Shown: positions 9,658-19,291 of the stretch, in pieces
Numbering within the stretch: the stretch's first letter is position 1
How the letters are laid out: each line of letters opens with the position of its first letter
Source of the DNA: Metabacillus bambusae
Lineage (GTDB): Bacteria > Bacillota > Bacilli > Bacillales > Bacillaceae
DNA: 64,000 nt
Direction: 5' to 3'
Assembly: GCF_017497975.1 (NCBI RefSeq)
Contig: NZ_JAGDEL010000026.1
Location: forward strand, 1-64,000
Translations under genes and position numbers: made by a program
The notes under the pieces: model-generated
The model's database searches: none
Told to the model about the DNA's origin: nothing
What the model saw: the letters and a program-made list of their open reading frames with translations, nothing else

Positions 9658-10749
9658 ATGCTAAACGAGCAAAACAAGGCACTTGCGCATTTCGTTAGAA
9701 GATTTGAGGTGTCATCTACATTGGCGATACAAGTTGATGGAATAAAGCCATTATTAAGAAATTATGATATCCAGCCTGAATATACAGAAGAAATTAGTCG
9801 TAAAGCAATAAAAATTTACACAAATAATGGAACATTTGTGTTAAAAAAGCTTTCAAGAAAATTCAATCCTACTTTTGCTGACTTATTATCACACTTAGAC
9901 CAACAACGATACACTAATTATGTACCAATTAAGAAAAACAGACACCAGCAATTCATTTCACAAAATAGCAATGAATATTTTTATCTTATGCCTTGGCTGC
10001 CAAATGAAACAGACGATGAGATAGATGCACGACATCAATATTTATTCAAAGAAGTCGCTAAACTGCATAGCCGTACAGAAAAAGAAATTAAACTGAACGG
10101 TCAAGAGGTAGAAAAGCATTATGATGCGATCACAAAGCATTGGGAAGAGACAAAGGTATATTATGAAACATTTGTTGATCAATGTGAACAAAGATTGTAT
10201 CTTTCACCATTTGAATTACAAGCAGTAACCTATTTTATTGAGGTTAGTCGTGCGATCGATTTCTCCAAAAAGAAATTAAAAGAATGGTCTGAGGAAATGG
10301 CAGAAAAGGAGAAGACTCGAATAGTTTTAAATCATGGAAAGATTTCGGCCCATCATTTTTTATATGATGAAAATAACGCAGGGTACTTAACGAATTTTGA
10401 ACGTGCAAAATATGCTTCACCGATTGATGATTTCCTATTGTTCATGAATCATACAGGAAAGACTTATCCTAATCAATGTAATGACTGTGTAAATTGGTTT
10501 TATACGTATCAGAAAAGCTATCCTTATACAGAAGGAGAAATGCTGTTATTTCTTAGCTATCTTGCCTATCCAGATCGAATTTGTCGTATCATTAAGAACT
10601 ACGTCCATAATGATAAAAGGCAATCTGAGTTAGTAAGAAACAAGCAATTATTAAAGGCTTATTGGCATTTTAAAAACATTGAATACATCGTGATGAAGAT
10701 ATCCGAAATTGAAGAGAAAAAGAAAATGCAAGAAGAATCTTCAAGTTAG
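9658..10749 (+). CDS. ysxE: YsxE-like spore coat protein (CotS/kinase-like fold)
   Basis: A 363-residue protein of the CotS/YutH/YsxE group, which share the aminoglycoside phosphotransferase-like fold and include spore coat proteins. Visible are the N-terminal lobe (AIKIYTNNGTFVLKKLS, with the phosphate-binding-type Lys), the linker FYLMPWLP, and the catalytic-loop-like LNHGKISAHHFLYDE. The usual HGD is replaced by HGK, so phosphotransfer is doubtful. The gene follows spoVID as in B. subtilis, but here a repeat block of about 300 bases separates the two. The ATG has only a weak ribosome-binding site (AAGAGACTTG further upstream), so the start is less sure. Confidence 0.88.
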   Translation: MLNEQNKALAHFVRRFEVSSTLAIQVDGIKPLLRNYDIQPEYTEEISRKAIKIYTNNGTFVLKKLSRKFNPTFADLLSHLDQQRYTNYVPIKKNRHQQFISQNSNEYFYLMPWLPNETDDEIDARHQYLFKEVAKLHSRTEKEIKLNGQEVEKHYDAITKHWEETKVYYETFVDQCEQRLYLSPFELQAVTYFIEVSRAIDFSKKKLKEWSEEMAEKEKTRIVLNHGKISAHHFLYDENNAGYLTNFERAKYASPIDDFLLFMNHTGKTYPNQCNDCVNWFYTYQKSYPYTEGEMLLFLSYLAYPDRICRIIKNYVHNDKRQSELVRNKQLLKAYWHFKNIEYIVMKISEIEEKKKMQEESSS

Positions 10750-10766
10750 GACGATGTGGTAGTATA

Positions 10767-10801
10767 AAGAGGCTAACACTTTGTGTCAGCCTCTTTTTTA
10801 A
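10767..10801 (+). terminator. Terminator after ysxE
   Basis: GAGGCTAACAC / GTGTCAGCCTC hairpin followed by seven T. Confidence 0.88.
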
Positions 10802-10849
10802 AAAGAAAAATAGGAGATTAATCTATAGCAACTGTATTTTAATTTAGGT

Positions 10850-10985
10850 TCTGTTATAACTCACTGTTGATTTTGGACTTTGTTGATTGGAGCGTAGCGT
10901 AAGGCGTGAGACTCCTGCGGGAGCCTTCCGGACCGCACTGGAAAGCTACCGCCTGCAGCGGAAATAAACAACCAAGTTTAACAGA
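10850..10985 (+). repeat. Interspersed repeat, family 2, copy B
   Basis: About 136 bases starting CTGTTATAACTCACTGTTG and ending CAAGTTTAACAG, so the ends form a short inverted repeat. The inside has GACTCCTGCGGGAG and CCTGCAGCGGAAAT, shared with the copies at 32608, 40659 and 44144. No coding potential. Confidence 0.75.
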
Positions 10986-11017
10986 TCATTAATTTATCCA
11001 AAGGAACTATCAAGACT

Positions 11018-11209
11018 TTAAATCCAATCATAACGAAATGCAATAGCTAACAAAATTAATAGAGCAAGTAAAAGTACATCAAAGGATGTTGGAAAGAAAA
11101 CTGTTCGAATACCTTGAAAAATTGTTAACGGAATAATAATTTGGATACCAATTTCTCGTACCTGTCTTACCCATGGCGGGAGCGTGTAAGGATTATACCG
11201 CCTCTTCAT
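11018..11209 (-). CDS. Small membrane protein of unknown function (63 aa)
   Basis: I do not recognise this protein. It begins MKRRYNPYTLPPWVRQVRE, a positively charged cytoplasmic stretch, followed by two closely spaced hydrophobic segments (IGIQIIIPLTIFQGI and FDVLLLALLILLAIAF). A strong ribosome-binding site (AAGGAGGAG, read on the minus strand) lies seven bases before the ATG, which is the main reason for calling it real. It points away from valS and has its own unit; no neighbour gives a functional clue. Confidence 0.65.
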   Translation of the reverse strand: MKRRYNPYTLPPWVRQVREIGIQIIIPLTIFQGIRTVFFPTSFDVLLLALLILLAIAFRYDWI

Positions 11210-11393
11210 GTCACAACTCCTCCTTGTTTTATGCCTTCTCTAATAAGTAAATTCTTATCTCTCTCTATGGAAAATGAACGAAAAATTAACAACGAAATAT
11301 GTGTTTATACTTGCAGGAATCTACGTACTATAAAAATATGCATAACAATCGGGATATGTGCCTGTATATTAGCAGATAAAAATGGTGAAGATA

Positions 11394-11423
11394 TTGACGA
11401 AAAAAAGATTTTTTTAGTAATAT
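11394..11423 (+). promoter_or_regulatory. SigmaA promoter of the valS leader
   Basis: TTGACG at 11394-11399 and TAATAT at 11418-11423 with 18 bases between, just upstream of the T-box leader. Confidence 0.65.
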
Positions 11424-11439
11424 AGAATAGATCAATATA

Positions 11440-11708
11440 ATAAATCGATAAACGTTGAATGGGAAGAGTACAATTGCTATCTCGTTACAGAGAGAGAAAT
11501 CATTTGCTGGAAGATTTCTTACGTAGATAAATTGGAAGGTCGCCCAGGAGTTGCTTCTTTGAATCGAGTAGGAGAAGCCGGTGTAGACCGTTATAAATCT
11601 TGAGTGCATAGACTATGCTTACGTATTTCTTTTTAGTCTATGAAAAAAGGTGGTACCGCGAAAATTTTCTCCTTTCGTCCTTTTAGTGGATGGAAGGAGT
11701 TTTTATTT
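11440..11708 (+). promoter_or_regulatory. Valine T-box riboswitch
   Basis: A tRNA-sensing leader for valS. Visible are the stem I parts (AGTAC, GAGAGA near 11490, TTGCTGG on the return side), the specifier loop GAAGGTCGCCC with GTC (Val) at 11539-11541, the T-box sequence AGGTGGTACCGCG at 11648-11660, and the terminator hairpin CTCCTTTCGTCC / GGATGGAAGGAG with a T-run at 11669-11707. Uncharged tRNA(Val) pairing with the T-box would stabilise the antiterminator. The distal stem boundaries were judged by eye. Confidence 0.92.
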
Positions 11709-11742
11709 TGTATGAAGGTAAGGCACCAAAAGTGATTTGTAC

Positions 11743-11910
11743 TCGTTTAGGAAATTATAAAATTCTTGAACTGTGGATAAGCGCACGACATCCAGCTCCA
11801 GCGCCTAGCCTCTCTTGGGTCTACAGCTAATTTAGAATTGAAGGCAAAGAGCGCCTTCTATTCTAAATCATCTTATTTGCCCGAGGCTGATCAAGGCGTT
11901 TGCGCTTTTG
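11743..11910 (+). repeat. Interspersed structured repeat, family 3, copy G
   Basis: A long nested hairpin: outer arms CAGCGCCTAG / CAAGGCG, inner arms TTTAGAA / TTCTAAA and GAAGGC / GCCTTC. It is almost identical to the copy at 54079-54246, including about 45 bases left of the core. It lies between the T-box terminator and the valS ribosome-binding site, so it is part of the valS mRNA. Confidence 0.8.
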
Positions 11911-11971
11911 TACATAACGTTTTCATTTCAACAAGTTATGAAAAACTTAATTATATTTAGGAGGAAACATA

Positions 11972-14620
11972 ATGGGAAACAATGAACACCAGCATGAATT
12001 ACCAACAAAGTATGATCCAAATACAATCGAAAAAAACCGCTATTCATTTTGGCTAGAGGGAAAATATTTTGAAGCAACGGGTGATGAAACGAAGCAACCT
12101 TATACAATTGTTATTCCACCACCAAATGTTACAGGTAAACTTCATTTAGGTCATGCATGGGATACAACACTACAGGATATTGTTACTCGTATGAAAAGAA
12201 TGCAAGGCTATGATGTTCTATGGCTTCCAGGAATGGATCATGCGGGGATCGCAACGCAAGCAAAAGTTGAAGCAAAGCTTCGTGAAGAGGGAAAGTCCCG
12301 TTATGATTTAGGTCGTGAAAAATTTATTGAAGAAACTTGGAAGTGGAAGGAAGAGTATGCGGAGCATATTCGTGAGCAGTGGGCAAAGGTAGGCCTAGGC
12401 TTAGATTATTCACGAGAGCGTTTTACACTTGATGAAGGCCTATCAAAAGCTGTACGAGAGGTATTTGTTACGCTTTATAATAAAGGGCTTATTTACCGTG
12501 GTGAGTATATTATTAACTGGGACCCACAAACAAAAACAGCTCTTTCAGATATTGAAGTTATTTATAAAGATGTTCAAGGGGCCTTTTATCATCTGCGGTA
12601 CCCGTTAGCCGATGGTTCTGGATCAATTGAAGTTGCAACAACACGTCCTGAAACGATGCTAGGTGATACCGCTGTAGCAGTTCACCCTGAAGATGAGCGC
12701 TATAAGCATTTAATTGGGAAGAAAGTTGTATTACCGATAGTAGGTCGGGAAATTCCAATTGTCGGGGATGATTATGTTGATATGGATTTCGGTTCAGGAG
12801 CAGTGAAAATAACTCCTGCTCATGACCCTAATGACTTTGAAGTTGGTAACCGCCATAACTTAGAACGAATTCTTGTTATGAATGAAGACGGTACTATGAA
12901 TGCAAAAGCGGGTATTTATAATGGTTTAGATCGATTTGAATGTAGAAAGAACATTGTGAAGGACCTACAAGATCAAGGAGTTCTATTCAAAATTGAAGAG
13001 CATATGCATTCTGTTGGACATAGTGAAAGAAGCGGTGCAGTTGTTGAACCTTATCTTTCAACACAGTGGTTTGTTAAAATGCAGCCATTAGCTGATGAAG
13101 CAATAAAGCTACAAGAAGATGAAGAAAAAGTAAACTTTGTTCCAGATCGTTTCGAAAAAACATACTTACGCTGGATGGAAAATATTCGTGATTGGTGTAT
13201 TTCGCGTCAGCTTTGGTGGGGACATCGAATTCCAGCTTGGTACCATAAAGAAACAGGGGAAGTTTACGTAAATCAGGAACCACCAGCAGATATTGAAAAT
13301 TGGGAACAAGATCATGATGTCCTTGATACATGGTTCAGTTCAGCGCTATGGCCGTTCTCTACAATGGGCTGGCCTGATACAGAGTCAGCTGACTTCAAAC
13401 GTTACTATCCAACAGATGTTCTTGTAACAGGATATGATATTATTTTCTTCTGGGTATCAAGAATGATTTTCCAAGGTCTTGAATTCACTGGCAAACGTCC
13501 GTTTAAGGATGTCTTAATTCATGGCTTAGTACGTGATGACCAAGGTCGTAAAATGAGTAAGTCACTTGGTAATGGTGTCGACCCGATGGAAGTTATTGAT
13601 CAATATGGTGCTGATTCACTACGTTTCTTCTTATCAACAGGAAGCTCACCAGGTCAGGATTTACGTTTTAGCTATGAAAAAGTAGAATCGACTTGGAACT
13701 TTGCGAACAAAATTTGGAATGCTTCACGTTTTGCGTTAATGAATATGGACGGCTTAACTTATGAAGAAATTGATTTAACAGGCGAAAAATCTGTTGCAGA
13801 TAAATGGATTTTAACACGCTTAAATGAAACGATTGAAAATGTTACAAAGCTTGCTGATAAATATGAATTTGGTGAAGTTGGAAGACTTCTTTACAACTTC
13901 ATTTGGGATGACTTCTGTGATTGGTATATTGAAATGGCAAAGCTTCCTTTATACGGGGAAGATGAAGCAGCGAAAAAGACAACACGTTCAATTCTCGGCT
14001 ATGTACTTGATAACACGATGAGATTATTACATCCGTTTATGCCATTTATTACAGAAGAAATATGGCAATCATTACCACATAATGGTGAATCAATTACTGT
14101 TGCAGCGTGGCCTACGGTAAACGAGGAGCTAACCGACAATCATGCAGCATCTGAGATGAAGCTATTAGTTGAAGTAATTCGAGCGGTTCGTAATATTCGC
14201 TCAGAAGTAAATACACCTATGAGTAAACAAATTGAAATGCAAATAAAGGCAAAAGACGAAGATGTGTTAAATCAACTTGAAACGAATCGTGCATATGTAG
14301 AGCGCTTCTGTAACACAAGCACTTTAACAATTGCTACTGATCTTGCGTCTTCTGAAAAATCAATGACAGCTGTTGTCACTGGTGCAGAGATCATTTTACC
14401 TATTGAAGGTTTAATTAATATCGAAGAGGAAATTAATCGTTTAGAAAAAGAACGTGAAAAGCTTGATAAAGAAGTAGAACGCGTGCAGAAGAAATTAGGT
14501 AATGAAGGCTTCTTAAAGAAAGCTCCTGAAAAGGTGATTGAAGAAGAAAAAGCAAAAGCAAAAGATTATCTTGAAAAACGTGACATCGTTTTAGCGAGAA
14601 TTAAAGAGTTAAGAGGATAA
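11972..14620 (+). CDS. valS: Valyl-tRNA synthetase
   Basis: Charges tRNA(Val) with valine. The 882-residue class Ia enzyme shows the HIGH motif as HLGH in [13 protein letters not shown] (near residue 55), the editing (CP1) domain including [19 protein letters not shown], the KMSKS motif in [11 protein letters not shown] (near 527), the anticodon-binding helices, and a C-terminal coiled coil rich in Glu/Lys (about 815-882) that contacts tRNA. AGGAGG lies six bases before the ATG. It is controlled by the upstream valine T-box and ends in its own terminator. Confidence 0.98.
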   Translation: MGNNEHQHELPTKYDPNTIEKNRYSFWLEGKYFEATGDETKQPYTIVIPPPNVTGKLHLGHAWDTTLQDIVTRMKRMQGYDVLWLPGMDHAGIATQAKVEAKLREEGKSRYDLGREKFIEETWKWKEEYAEHIREQWAKVGLGLDYSRERFTLDEGLSKAVREVFVTLYNKGLIYRGEYIINWDPQTKTALSDIEVIYKDVQGAFYHLRYPLADGSGSIEVATTRPETMLGDTAVAVHPEDERYKHLIGKKVVLPIVGREIPIVGDDYVDMDFGSGAVKITPAHDPNDFEVGNRHNLERILVMNEDGTMNAKAGIYNGLDRFECRKNIVKDLQDQGVLFKIEEHMHSVGHSERSGAVVEPYLSTQWFVKMQPLADEAIKLQEDEEKVNFVPDRFEKTYLRWMENIRDWCISRQLWWGHRIPAWYHKETGEVYVNQEPPADIENWEQDHDVLDTWFSSALWPFSTMGWPDTESADFKRYYPTDVLVTGYDIIFFWVSRMIFQGLEFTGKRPFKDVLIHGLVRDDQGRKMSKSLGNGVDPMEVIDQYGADSLRFFLSTGSSPGQDLRFSYEKVESTWNFANKIWNASRFALMNMDGLTYEEIDLTGEKSVADKWILTRLNETIENVTKLADKYEFGEVGRLLYNFIWDDFCDWYIEMAKLPLYGEDEAAKKTTRSILGYVLDNTMRLLHPFMPFITEEIWQSLPHNGESITVAAWPTVNEELTDNHAASEMKLLVEVIRAVRNIRSEVNTPMSKQIEMQIKAKDEDVLNQLETNRAYVERFCNTSTLTIATDLASSEKSMTAVVTGAEIILPIEGLINIEEEINRLEKEREKLDKEVERVQKKLGNEGFLKKAPEKVIEEEKAKAKDYLEKRDIVLARIKELRG

Positions 14621-14628
14621 GTATGATG

Positions 14629-14663
14629 ACTCGGGTGGTTATTTTAAGCTCACCCGAGTTTTT
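14629..14663 (+). terminator. Terminator after valS
   Basis: ACTCGGGTG / CACCCGAGT stem followed by five T. The folC gene begins only 24 bases on, so folC may depend on read-through or a promoter inside this short gap. Confidence 0.85.
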
Positions 14664-14686
14664 GTATACCTGAAGGAGGTACATAA

Positions 14687-16006
14687 ATGTTTGAGCATTA
14701 TAGCGAAGCAGTTAATTGGATTCATAGTCGGTTGAAATTTGGAGTAAAGCCTGGCTTGAAAAGAATGGAATGGCTTTTAGCAGAATTAAATCATCCTGAA
14801 AAAAACATTCCGATCATTCATGTTGCTGGAACAAATGGTAAGGGCTCTACCATTTCATATATGCTACATATGTTAACAGAGGCTGGATATAAGGTTGGGA
14901 GCTTCACGTCTCCATATATAGAAACCTTTAATGAACGAATCAGTGTAAATGGTATTCCGATTTCTGATCAAGAAATGCTTGAACTCGTCAATGAAGTAAA
15001 GCCATATGTAGAAAAAATTGAGGAAACAGATCTTGGTGGACCAACTGAATTTGAAATCATCACAACGATGATGTTTGTTTACTTTGGAAAATACAATAAA
15101 CCAGACTTTTTATTACTTGAAACAGGCCTAGGTGGACGACTTGATTCAACTAATATCGTTTCACCACTATTGTCAATAATTACAAATATTGGCTATGATC
15201 ATATGAATATACTTGGGTCAACAATTGCTGAAATTGCTGCTGAAAAAGCTGGGATTATTAAACATGGAGTACCAATTATGACTGCAGTAGAAAACGAAAG
15301 TGCCTTACACGTAATTACTGAAACTGCACAGCTTCATGCTGCAGATTTATTTACTTTAGGAGAAGAAATTAACATTATTAATAAACAGCATTACAATCAT
15401 GGTGAGAAGTTTTCCATTCAGACACCATTCAATACTTTTAAGGATTTGGTCATTACAATGAAGGGTCAGCATCAAATAAAAAATGCAGCATTAGCCCTCT
15501 CTTCAATTGATTATTTGGTACAAATGAACAAAGTAAGAATGACTGAGGAACAAATTCGCAAAGGGCTGGAGAAAACCGCTTGGAAAGGGCGATTTGAGCT
15601 TGTAAATAGCAATCCAGAAGTCATAATCGATGGAGCCCATAATCAAGAAGGAATTGAAAGCTTAATTGAAACTTTATCAAGGCATTATCCCAGAAAGAAC
15701 ATACACATTCTGTATAGTGCATTAAAAGATAAAGAGTATGCTGAAATGATTAACCGTCTATCAAGCATTGCGACATCTATGCATTTCACATCGTTTGATT
15801 TTCCAAGAGCAGCAACAGGATATGAATTATATTCTGCTTGCAAGCTAAATGAAAAAACATATTCAGAGTCATGGCAGTCCAAATTGGACGAGCTCCTCAC
15901 AGCTTATCATGATCAAAAAGAAGATATAGTAGTAGTTACTGGATCATTATATTTCATTTCACATATTCGAGAATATTGTCGAGAAATAAATAGACGTTAT
16001 AGGTGA
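14687..16006 (+). CDS. folC: Folylpolyglutamate synthase / dihydrofolate synthase
   Basis: Adds glutamate to folates (and to dihydropteroate in bifunctional forms), making them cofactors retained in the cell. The 439-residue Mur-ligase-type protein has the P-loop GTNGKGSTISYM near residue 47, the TSPYIETFNERI omega-loop region, LLETGLGGRLDSTN, the carbamylated-lysine segment AAEKAGIIK, and DGAHNQEG at the start of the C-terminal domain. AAGGAGGT precedes the ATG. The valS-folC order is standard in Bacillus; in B. subtilis comC follows, while here the pilus locus is inserted. Confidence 0.96.
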   Translation: MFEHYSEAVNWIHSRLKFGVKPGLKRMEWLLAELNHPEKNIPIIHVAGTNGKGSTISYMLHMLTEAGYKVGSFTSPYIETFNERISVNGIPISDQEMLELVNEVKPYVEKIEETDLGGPTEFEIITTMMFVYFGKYNKPDFLLLETGLGGRLDSTNIVSPLLSIITNIGYDHMNILGSTIAEIAAEKAGIIKHGVPIMTAVENESALHVITETAQLHAADLFTLGEEINIINKQHYNHGEKFSIQTPFNTFKDLVITMKGQHQIKNAALALSSIDYLVQMNKVRMTEEQIRKGLEKTAWKGRFELVNSNPEVIIDGAHNQEGIESLIETLSRHYPRKNIHILYSALKDKEYAEMINRLSSIATSMHFTSFDFPRAATGYELYSACKLNEKTYSESWQSKLDELLTAYHDQKEDIVVVTGSLYFISHIREYCREINRRYR

Positions 16007-16023
16007 AAAGTATGAGGTTGTTT

Positions 16024-16052
16024 ATGACAATACTTTGAAAATTTGCTAAAAT
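16024..16052 (+). promoter_or_regulatory. Probable sigmaA promoter of the diguanylate cyclase gene
   Basis: ATGACA at 16024-16029 and TAAAAT at 16047-16052, spaced by 17 bases, in the gap between folC and the GGDEF gene. Confidence 0.45.
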
Positions 16053-16091
16053 AATACGTATCTAACAGAAATAAAGTAAGGGGGCCAGACA

Positions 16092-17801
16092 GTGGACAAG
16101 AAGGTACATGTAGCATTATGGATATGTTGGATCATTGCTACACCCATTTTTTTAACGGTAGCCTTCGATATTTCACCTCCAGCCTTTAAGGGGTATGAGT
16201 GGGATATAGCCGCCTTTCTATTATTAATGTGTCTTGTCTCCATTTGGCCAATCATTATAAATGATACCTCTATTTTTTATGTCCAAGGTGTTTCATTGGT
16301 TGTGTTTTTATTTTTTGGTTTATTTATAGAAATGATTCTTACACAAATTGCTGTTATTGTTTTGTTGCTAAAAGTGCGCGTGGGTTTTAAAGACCTTTAT
16401 CGCTATCCTTTGAACGCACTATTGTTTTACTGCATATCCTTAGGTGGGGCTGGTGTTTATTATTTAGTTGGAGGAACACATGGGCTCCTAACATTTAATG
16501 AAGATTTTTTAGCCATTATCGCGTATGGATTATCAGTATTTATCATCAACCAATCATTATTAAGTTTCTTTCAAGTTTTTATTTTTAAGATGAAATTTAA
16601 ATTTTTAACAAGAGGCTTTTTATGGGAGTTATTTACTTCACTCCTTGTGTTTCCGATGGGAATTGGACTATACTTCCTTTATCTTCAGGCTGGAATGAAG
16701 GCAATTTTCTTTGTCGGAATACCTTTGCTAGGATTATCTATTTTTCTAGCACTTTATTATAAAACTCAGCGCATAAATCATTATTTACAGCAAGCAAGCG
16801 AGATTGGACATCAACTAACAGAAAGATTACAAAAAAAAGATGTTCTAGATATCTTTATGGAAAAAGTAACAAACATGATTCCTTTAGAAGCTGCTTATAT
16901 TATCGATGTGTATGAAAAGGACAAACTAAGAATCGTTAGGAAATTTGAGAATGGTAAAATCCACGTTAATGTAGAAGAAGCCAAATCTCCTGATCGAGGA
17001 ATATCAGGACATGTCTATATTATGAGAGAGAGTGTCATATTCCATAGAAGAAAACAATGGAAACATATCCACAAATCACAGCTACCAGAAACTGTGGAGA
17101 GTGTTATCGGTGTACCTGTCATTAGAAATCAGGATTTAGTTGGAATTGTAATTCTTGCCTCCAACAAAAAACACGCTTTTGATCGTGCTCAGCTTATGAT
17201 TATTGATCTATTGTCAGCTTACTTAGGTGTTGCAGTTGAAAATGCAAAAAACTATGAAGAAACACGAAGACAAAGTGAGCACTGTCCACTAACTGGCTTG
17301 TATAATTATCGATACTTAGAACATAAGCTTGATCGGGAATTTAAGCATCTGCAACAAAGGAAACTCGATACGCTTACCCTCATTTTATTAGATATTGATC
17401 ATTTCAAAGCAGTAAATGATACATATGGTCATCACGCAGGAAATGAAGTTCTTATCCAACTATCAAAACGGCTTCTACAGTATGTTAGGAAAAAAGGTAC
17501 CGTTGCTAGATATGGTGGGGAAGAGTTTGTCATACTCCTCCCAAACTTTGAAAAGCAAAACAGTGTGGCATTTGCTGAAGAACTTCGTCAGTTAATTGCT
17601 AACCAGCCATTCGAAATTGAGCATTCATTACAAAACAACAACAGTAGAACTATTTCTGTCTTTATAACGGCAAGCTTTGGGGTGGCTACAGCACCAATCG
17701 ATGCAGATGATACATTTTCGCTCATTCGACATGCAGATCGAGCAATGTATATTGGTGCTAAGAAAGCTGGAAGGAATAAGGTAGCTGCGTATGTGAGTTA
17801 A
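16092..17801 (+). CDS. Membrane-bound GAF-GGDEF diguanylate cyclase
   Basis: Probably makes cyclic di-GMP from two GTP. The 569-residue protein has six to eight membrane segments in residues 1-235, a GAF-like sensor domain (about 245-395, including PDRGISGHVYIMRES and VIGVPVIRNQDLVGIVILA), and a C-terminal GGDEF domain (about 400-569). The catalytic parts are intact: PLTGLYNYRYL, DIDHFKAVNDTYGH and ARYGGEEFVILLP (GGEEF signature). The inhibitory I-site RxxD is missing upstream of GGEEF (RKKG instead), so product inhibition at that site is unlikely. The GTG start follows AAGGGGG. It lies beside the type IV pilus genes, whose PilB has c-di-GMP-binding motifs, suggesting a local signalling role (inference). 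Confidence 0.9.
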   Translation: MDKKVHVALWICWIIATPIFLTVAFDISPPAFKGYEWDIAAFLLLMCLVSIWPIIINDTSIFYVQGVSLVVFLFFGLFIEMILTQIAVIVLLLKVRVGFKDLYRYPLNALLFYCISLGGAGVYYLVGGTHGLLTFNEDFLAIIAYGLSVFIINQSLLSFFQVFIFKMKFKFLTRGFLWELFTSLLVFPMGIGLYFLYLQAGMKAIFFVGIPLLGLSIFLALYYKTQRINHYLQQASEIGHQLTERLQKKDVLDIFMEKVTNMIPLEAAYIIDVYEKDKLRIVRKFENGKIHVNVEEAKSPDRGISGHVYIMRESVIFHRRKQWKHIHKSQLPETVESVIGVPVIRNQDLVGIVILASNKKHAFDRAQLMIIDLLSAYLGVAVENAKNYEETRRQSEHCPLTGLYNYRYLEHKLDREFKHLQQRKLDTLTLILLDIDHFKAVNDTYGHHAGNEVLIQLSKRLLQYVRKKGTVARYGGEEFVILLPNFEKQNSVAFAEELRQLIANQPFEIEHSLQNNNSRTISVFITASFGVATAPIDADDTFSLIRHADRAMYIGAKKAGRNKVAAYVS

Positions 17802-17913
17802 GGGATACACAGGCTGTAGGGAATAAGTATTATTTCCCATGGAATAATACTCGTTACTGTATTGTATCTAGTTGGATTAATATCACAGTAAAATAATTAA
17901 GAAGTTAAACTAG

Positions 17914-17951
17914 AAAAAGCTGTTAGCACACAATTTGCTAGCAGCTTTTGT
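17914..17951. terminator. Bidirectional terminator between convergent units
   Basis: AAAAGCTGTTAGCA / TGCTAGCAGCTTTT hairpin between the diguanylate cyclase gene and the end of the minus-strand prepilin operon. It has A and T runs on both sides. Confidence 0.75.
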
Positions 17952-17974
17952 AGTAAGGTGGTTTACTAAACAGC

Positions 17975-19289
17975 TTAATTATTATTGTAATTAACATTTA
18001 CAAAAATTGATTCTAACTGTACAAGGATATCATCATAAGAAAGCTCGCCAGTACCACTAATACAGTTATTGTTAAATGCTGATAAGCTCGTAGATGGAGA
18101 ATAAATGTTATAATTTTGATTAGAGGGAAGACCCGATACTAAGCCTCTAACACATATTTTTGCAGATGAATCAAAGCTATTAATATGTTTATTATGAAAA
18201 TTTGCGTTACCTTGAACATAAATGGTCGAATCACTGAATCCATTTATATTATCATTAAAATCAACAGAACCCTTGATGAAAATTGTTGAATTATTCCTCA
18301 TATCATTTATGTTCTTTAATTGAGCGTCGCCACCAATATAAAAAAATTGCATTGTTGTCTAATGTAATTGGTTGATTAAAATTAGCAGAACCCATAATTA
18401 CAAGGGTAGAATCAATGATTTTTTGATTGATATTAGAAAACTCAGCATTGCCTCCTACATAAAGCTTTGAGTAATGAATACCACTTATCGGTTCCTCGAA
18501 TGATCCATTTCCCTTTATATATAAAGTAGAATCGATAATTCCCTTGTTAAATGTCTTATTACCTTCTAAATGACCATTTATGACAATCAGTTTATTTTCG
18601 AAGTCTTGAACTGGATTATTTAAGTGAACAATTGAATCTGTATAAGAGCAATTTTGTGTACCAAACTCAACATTACTAGATATACAAGATAGTAGGTCTT
18701 TTGGTTCGGTAATACTAATAGTATAATCAATCCCGTTTCCTAGGTCTCCCTCTGAATCAGTGGGATTAATTGTGAAATTCAAAAGAGAGACATTAACATT
18801 ACTAGAAATTGTTTTTTTTGAGTTATTCTGACTGCTACCTTCACTATTTAATGTAATACTTAATGAATGATCTGAATTTTTGTTAATATCTTTAATGATA
18901 ATCGAAAATTTATCTTCCTTAGAAATGTTAAAACTCTTTGTTAATACCGAAGGATTGCTGTTGAATTCTTGAATTTTATCTATGAAAATGTCTATTGTTT
19001 TCTCTTTGTATTGCTCTGGTGCTTGTAATTTACCTAACCTCGAATCTTCTACGATTATTTTTTTAACTTCTGTAATAGTTGATTGTGCTAAATTATCTAA
19101 AACGACATCATAATATGTAATACCCATCTCAGCTAAATCAACGGTTTTTACGTTTTGTTCGGTAGTGATAATTTGTTTTGTGTTATTGAGTGAAAATCCA
19201 AGTACTAATAATCCTAGTATTGTAAAGATGGTGATCGTTAACAAAACAATCATAAGTGCCAATCCTTTAGTATTCTTAATATATCTCAA
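17975..19289 (-). pseudogene. PilX/GspK-like minor pilin with beta-solenoid repeats, frameshifted
   Basis: The last gene of a three-gene prepilin operon. Residues 1-35 form a class III-type signal and membrane helix (NTKGLALMIVLLTITIFTILG) lacking the Glu at position 5, as in tip-located PilX/GspK proteins. After a globular part comes a run of about eight 20-residue units such as STLYIKGNGSFEEPISGIHY and STIFIKGSVDFNDNINGFSD, which look like coils of a beta-solenoid. The reading frame breaks at a run of seven T (plus-strand A at 18340-18346). Removing one base joins the frames in the middle of a repeat (NAIF|YIGGDAQL), giving about 437 residues. As written the product stops after about 328 residues. 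This could be a real mutation, a phase-variable tract or a sequencing error. The TTG start is two bases after the previous stop. Confidence 0.75.
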
Positions 19290-19291
19290 AA

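Noticed and set aside
12558-13331. Minus-strand frames within valS
   Set aside because: No ribosome-binding sites, and the plus strand encodes a fully conserved enzyme throughout.
17975-18352. A separate 125-residue gene starting at the ATG near 18352
   Set aside because: The ATG is inside the repeat pattern of the upstream frame and has no ribosome-binding site; the sequence continues the same 20-residue repeats, so it is the 3' part of a frameshifted gene.
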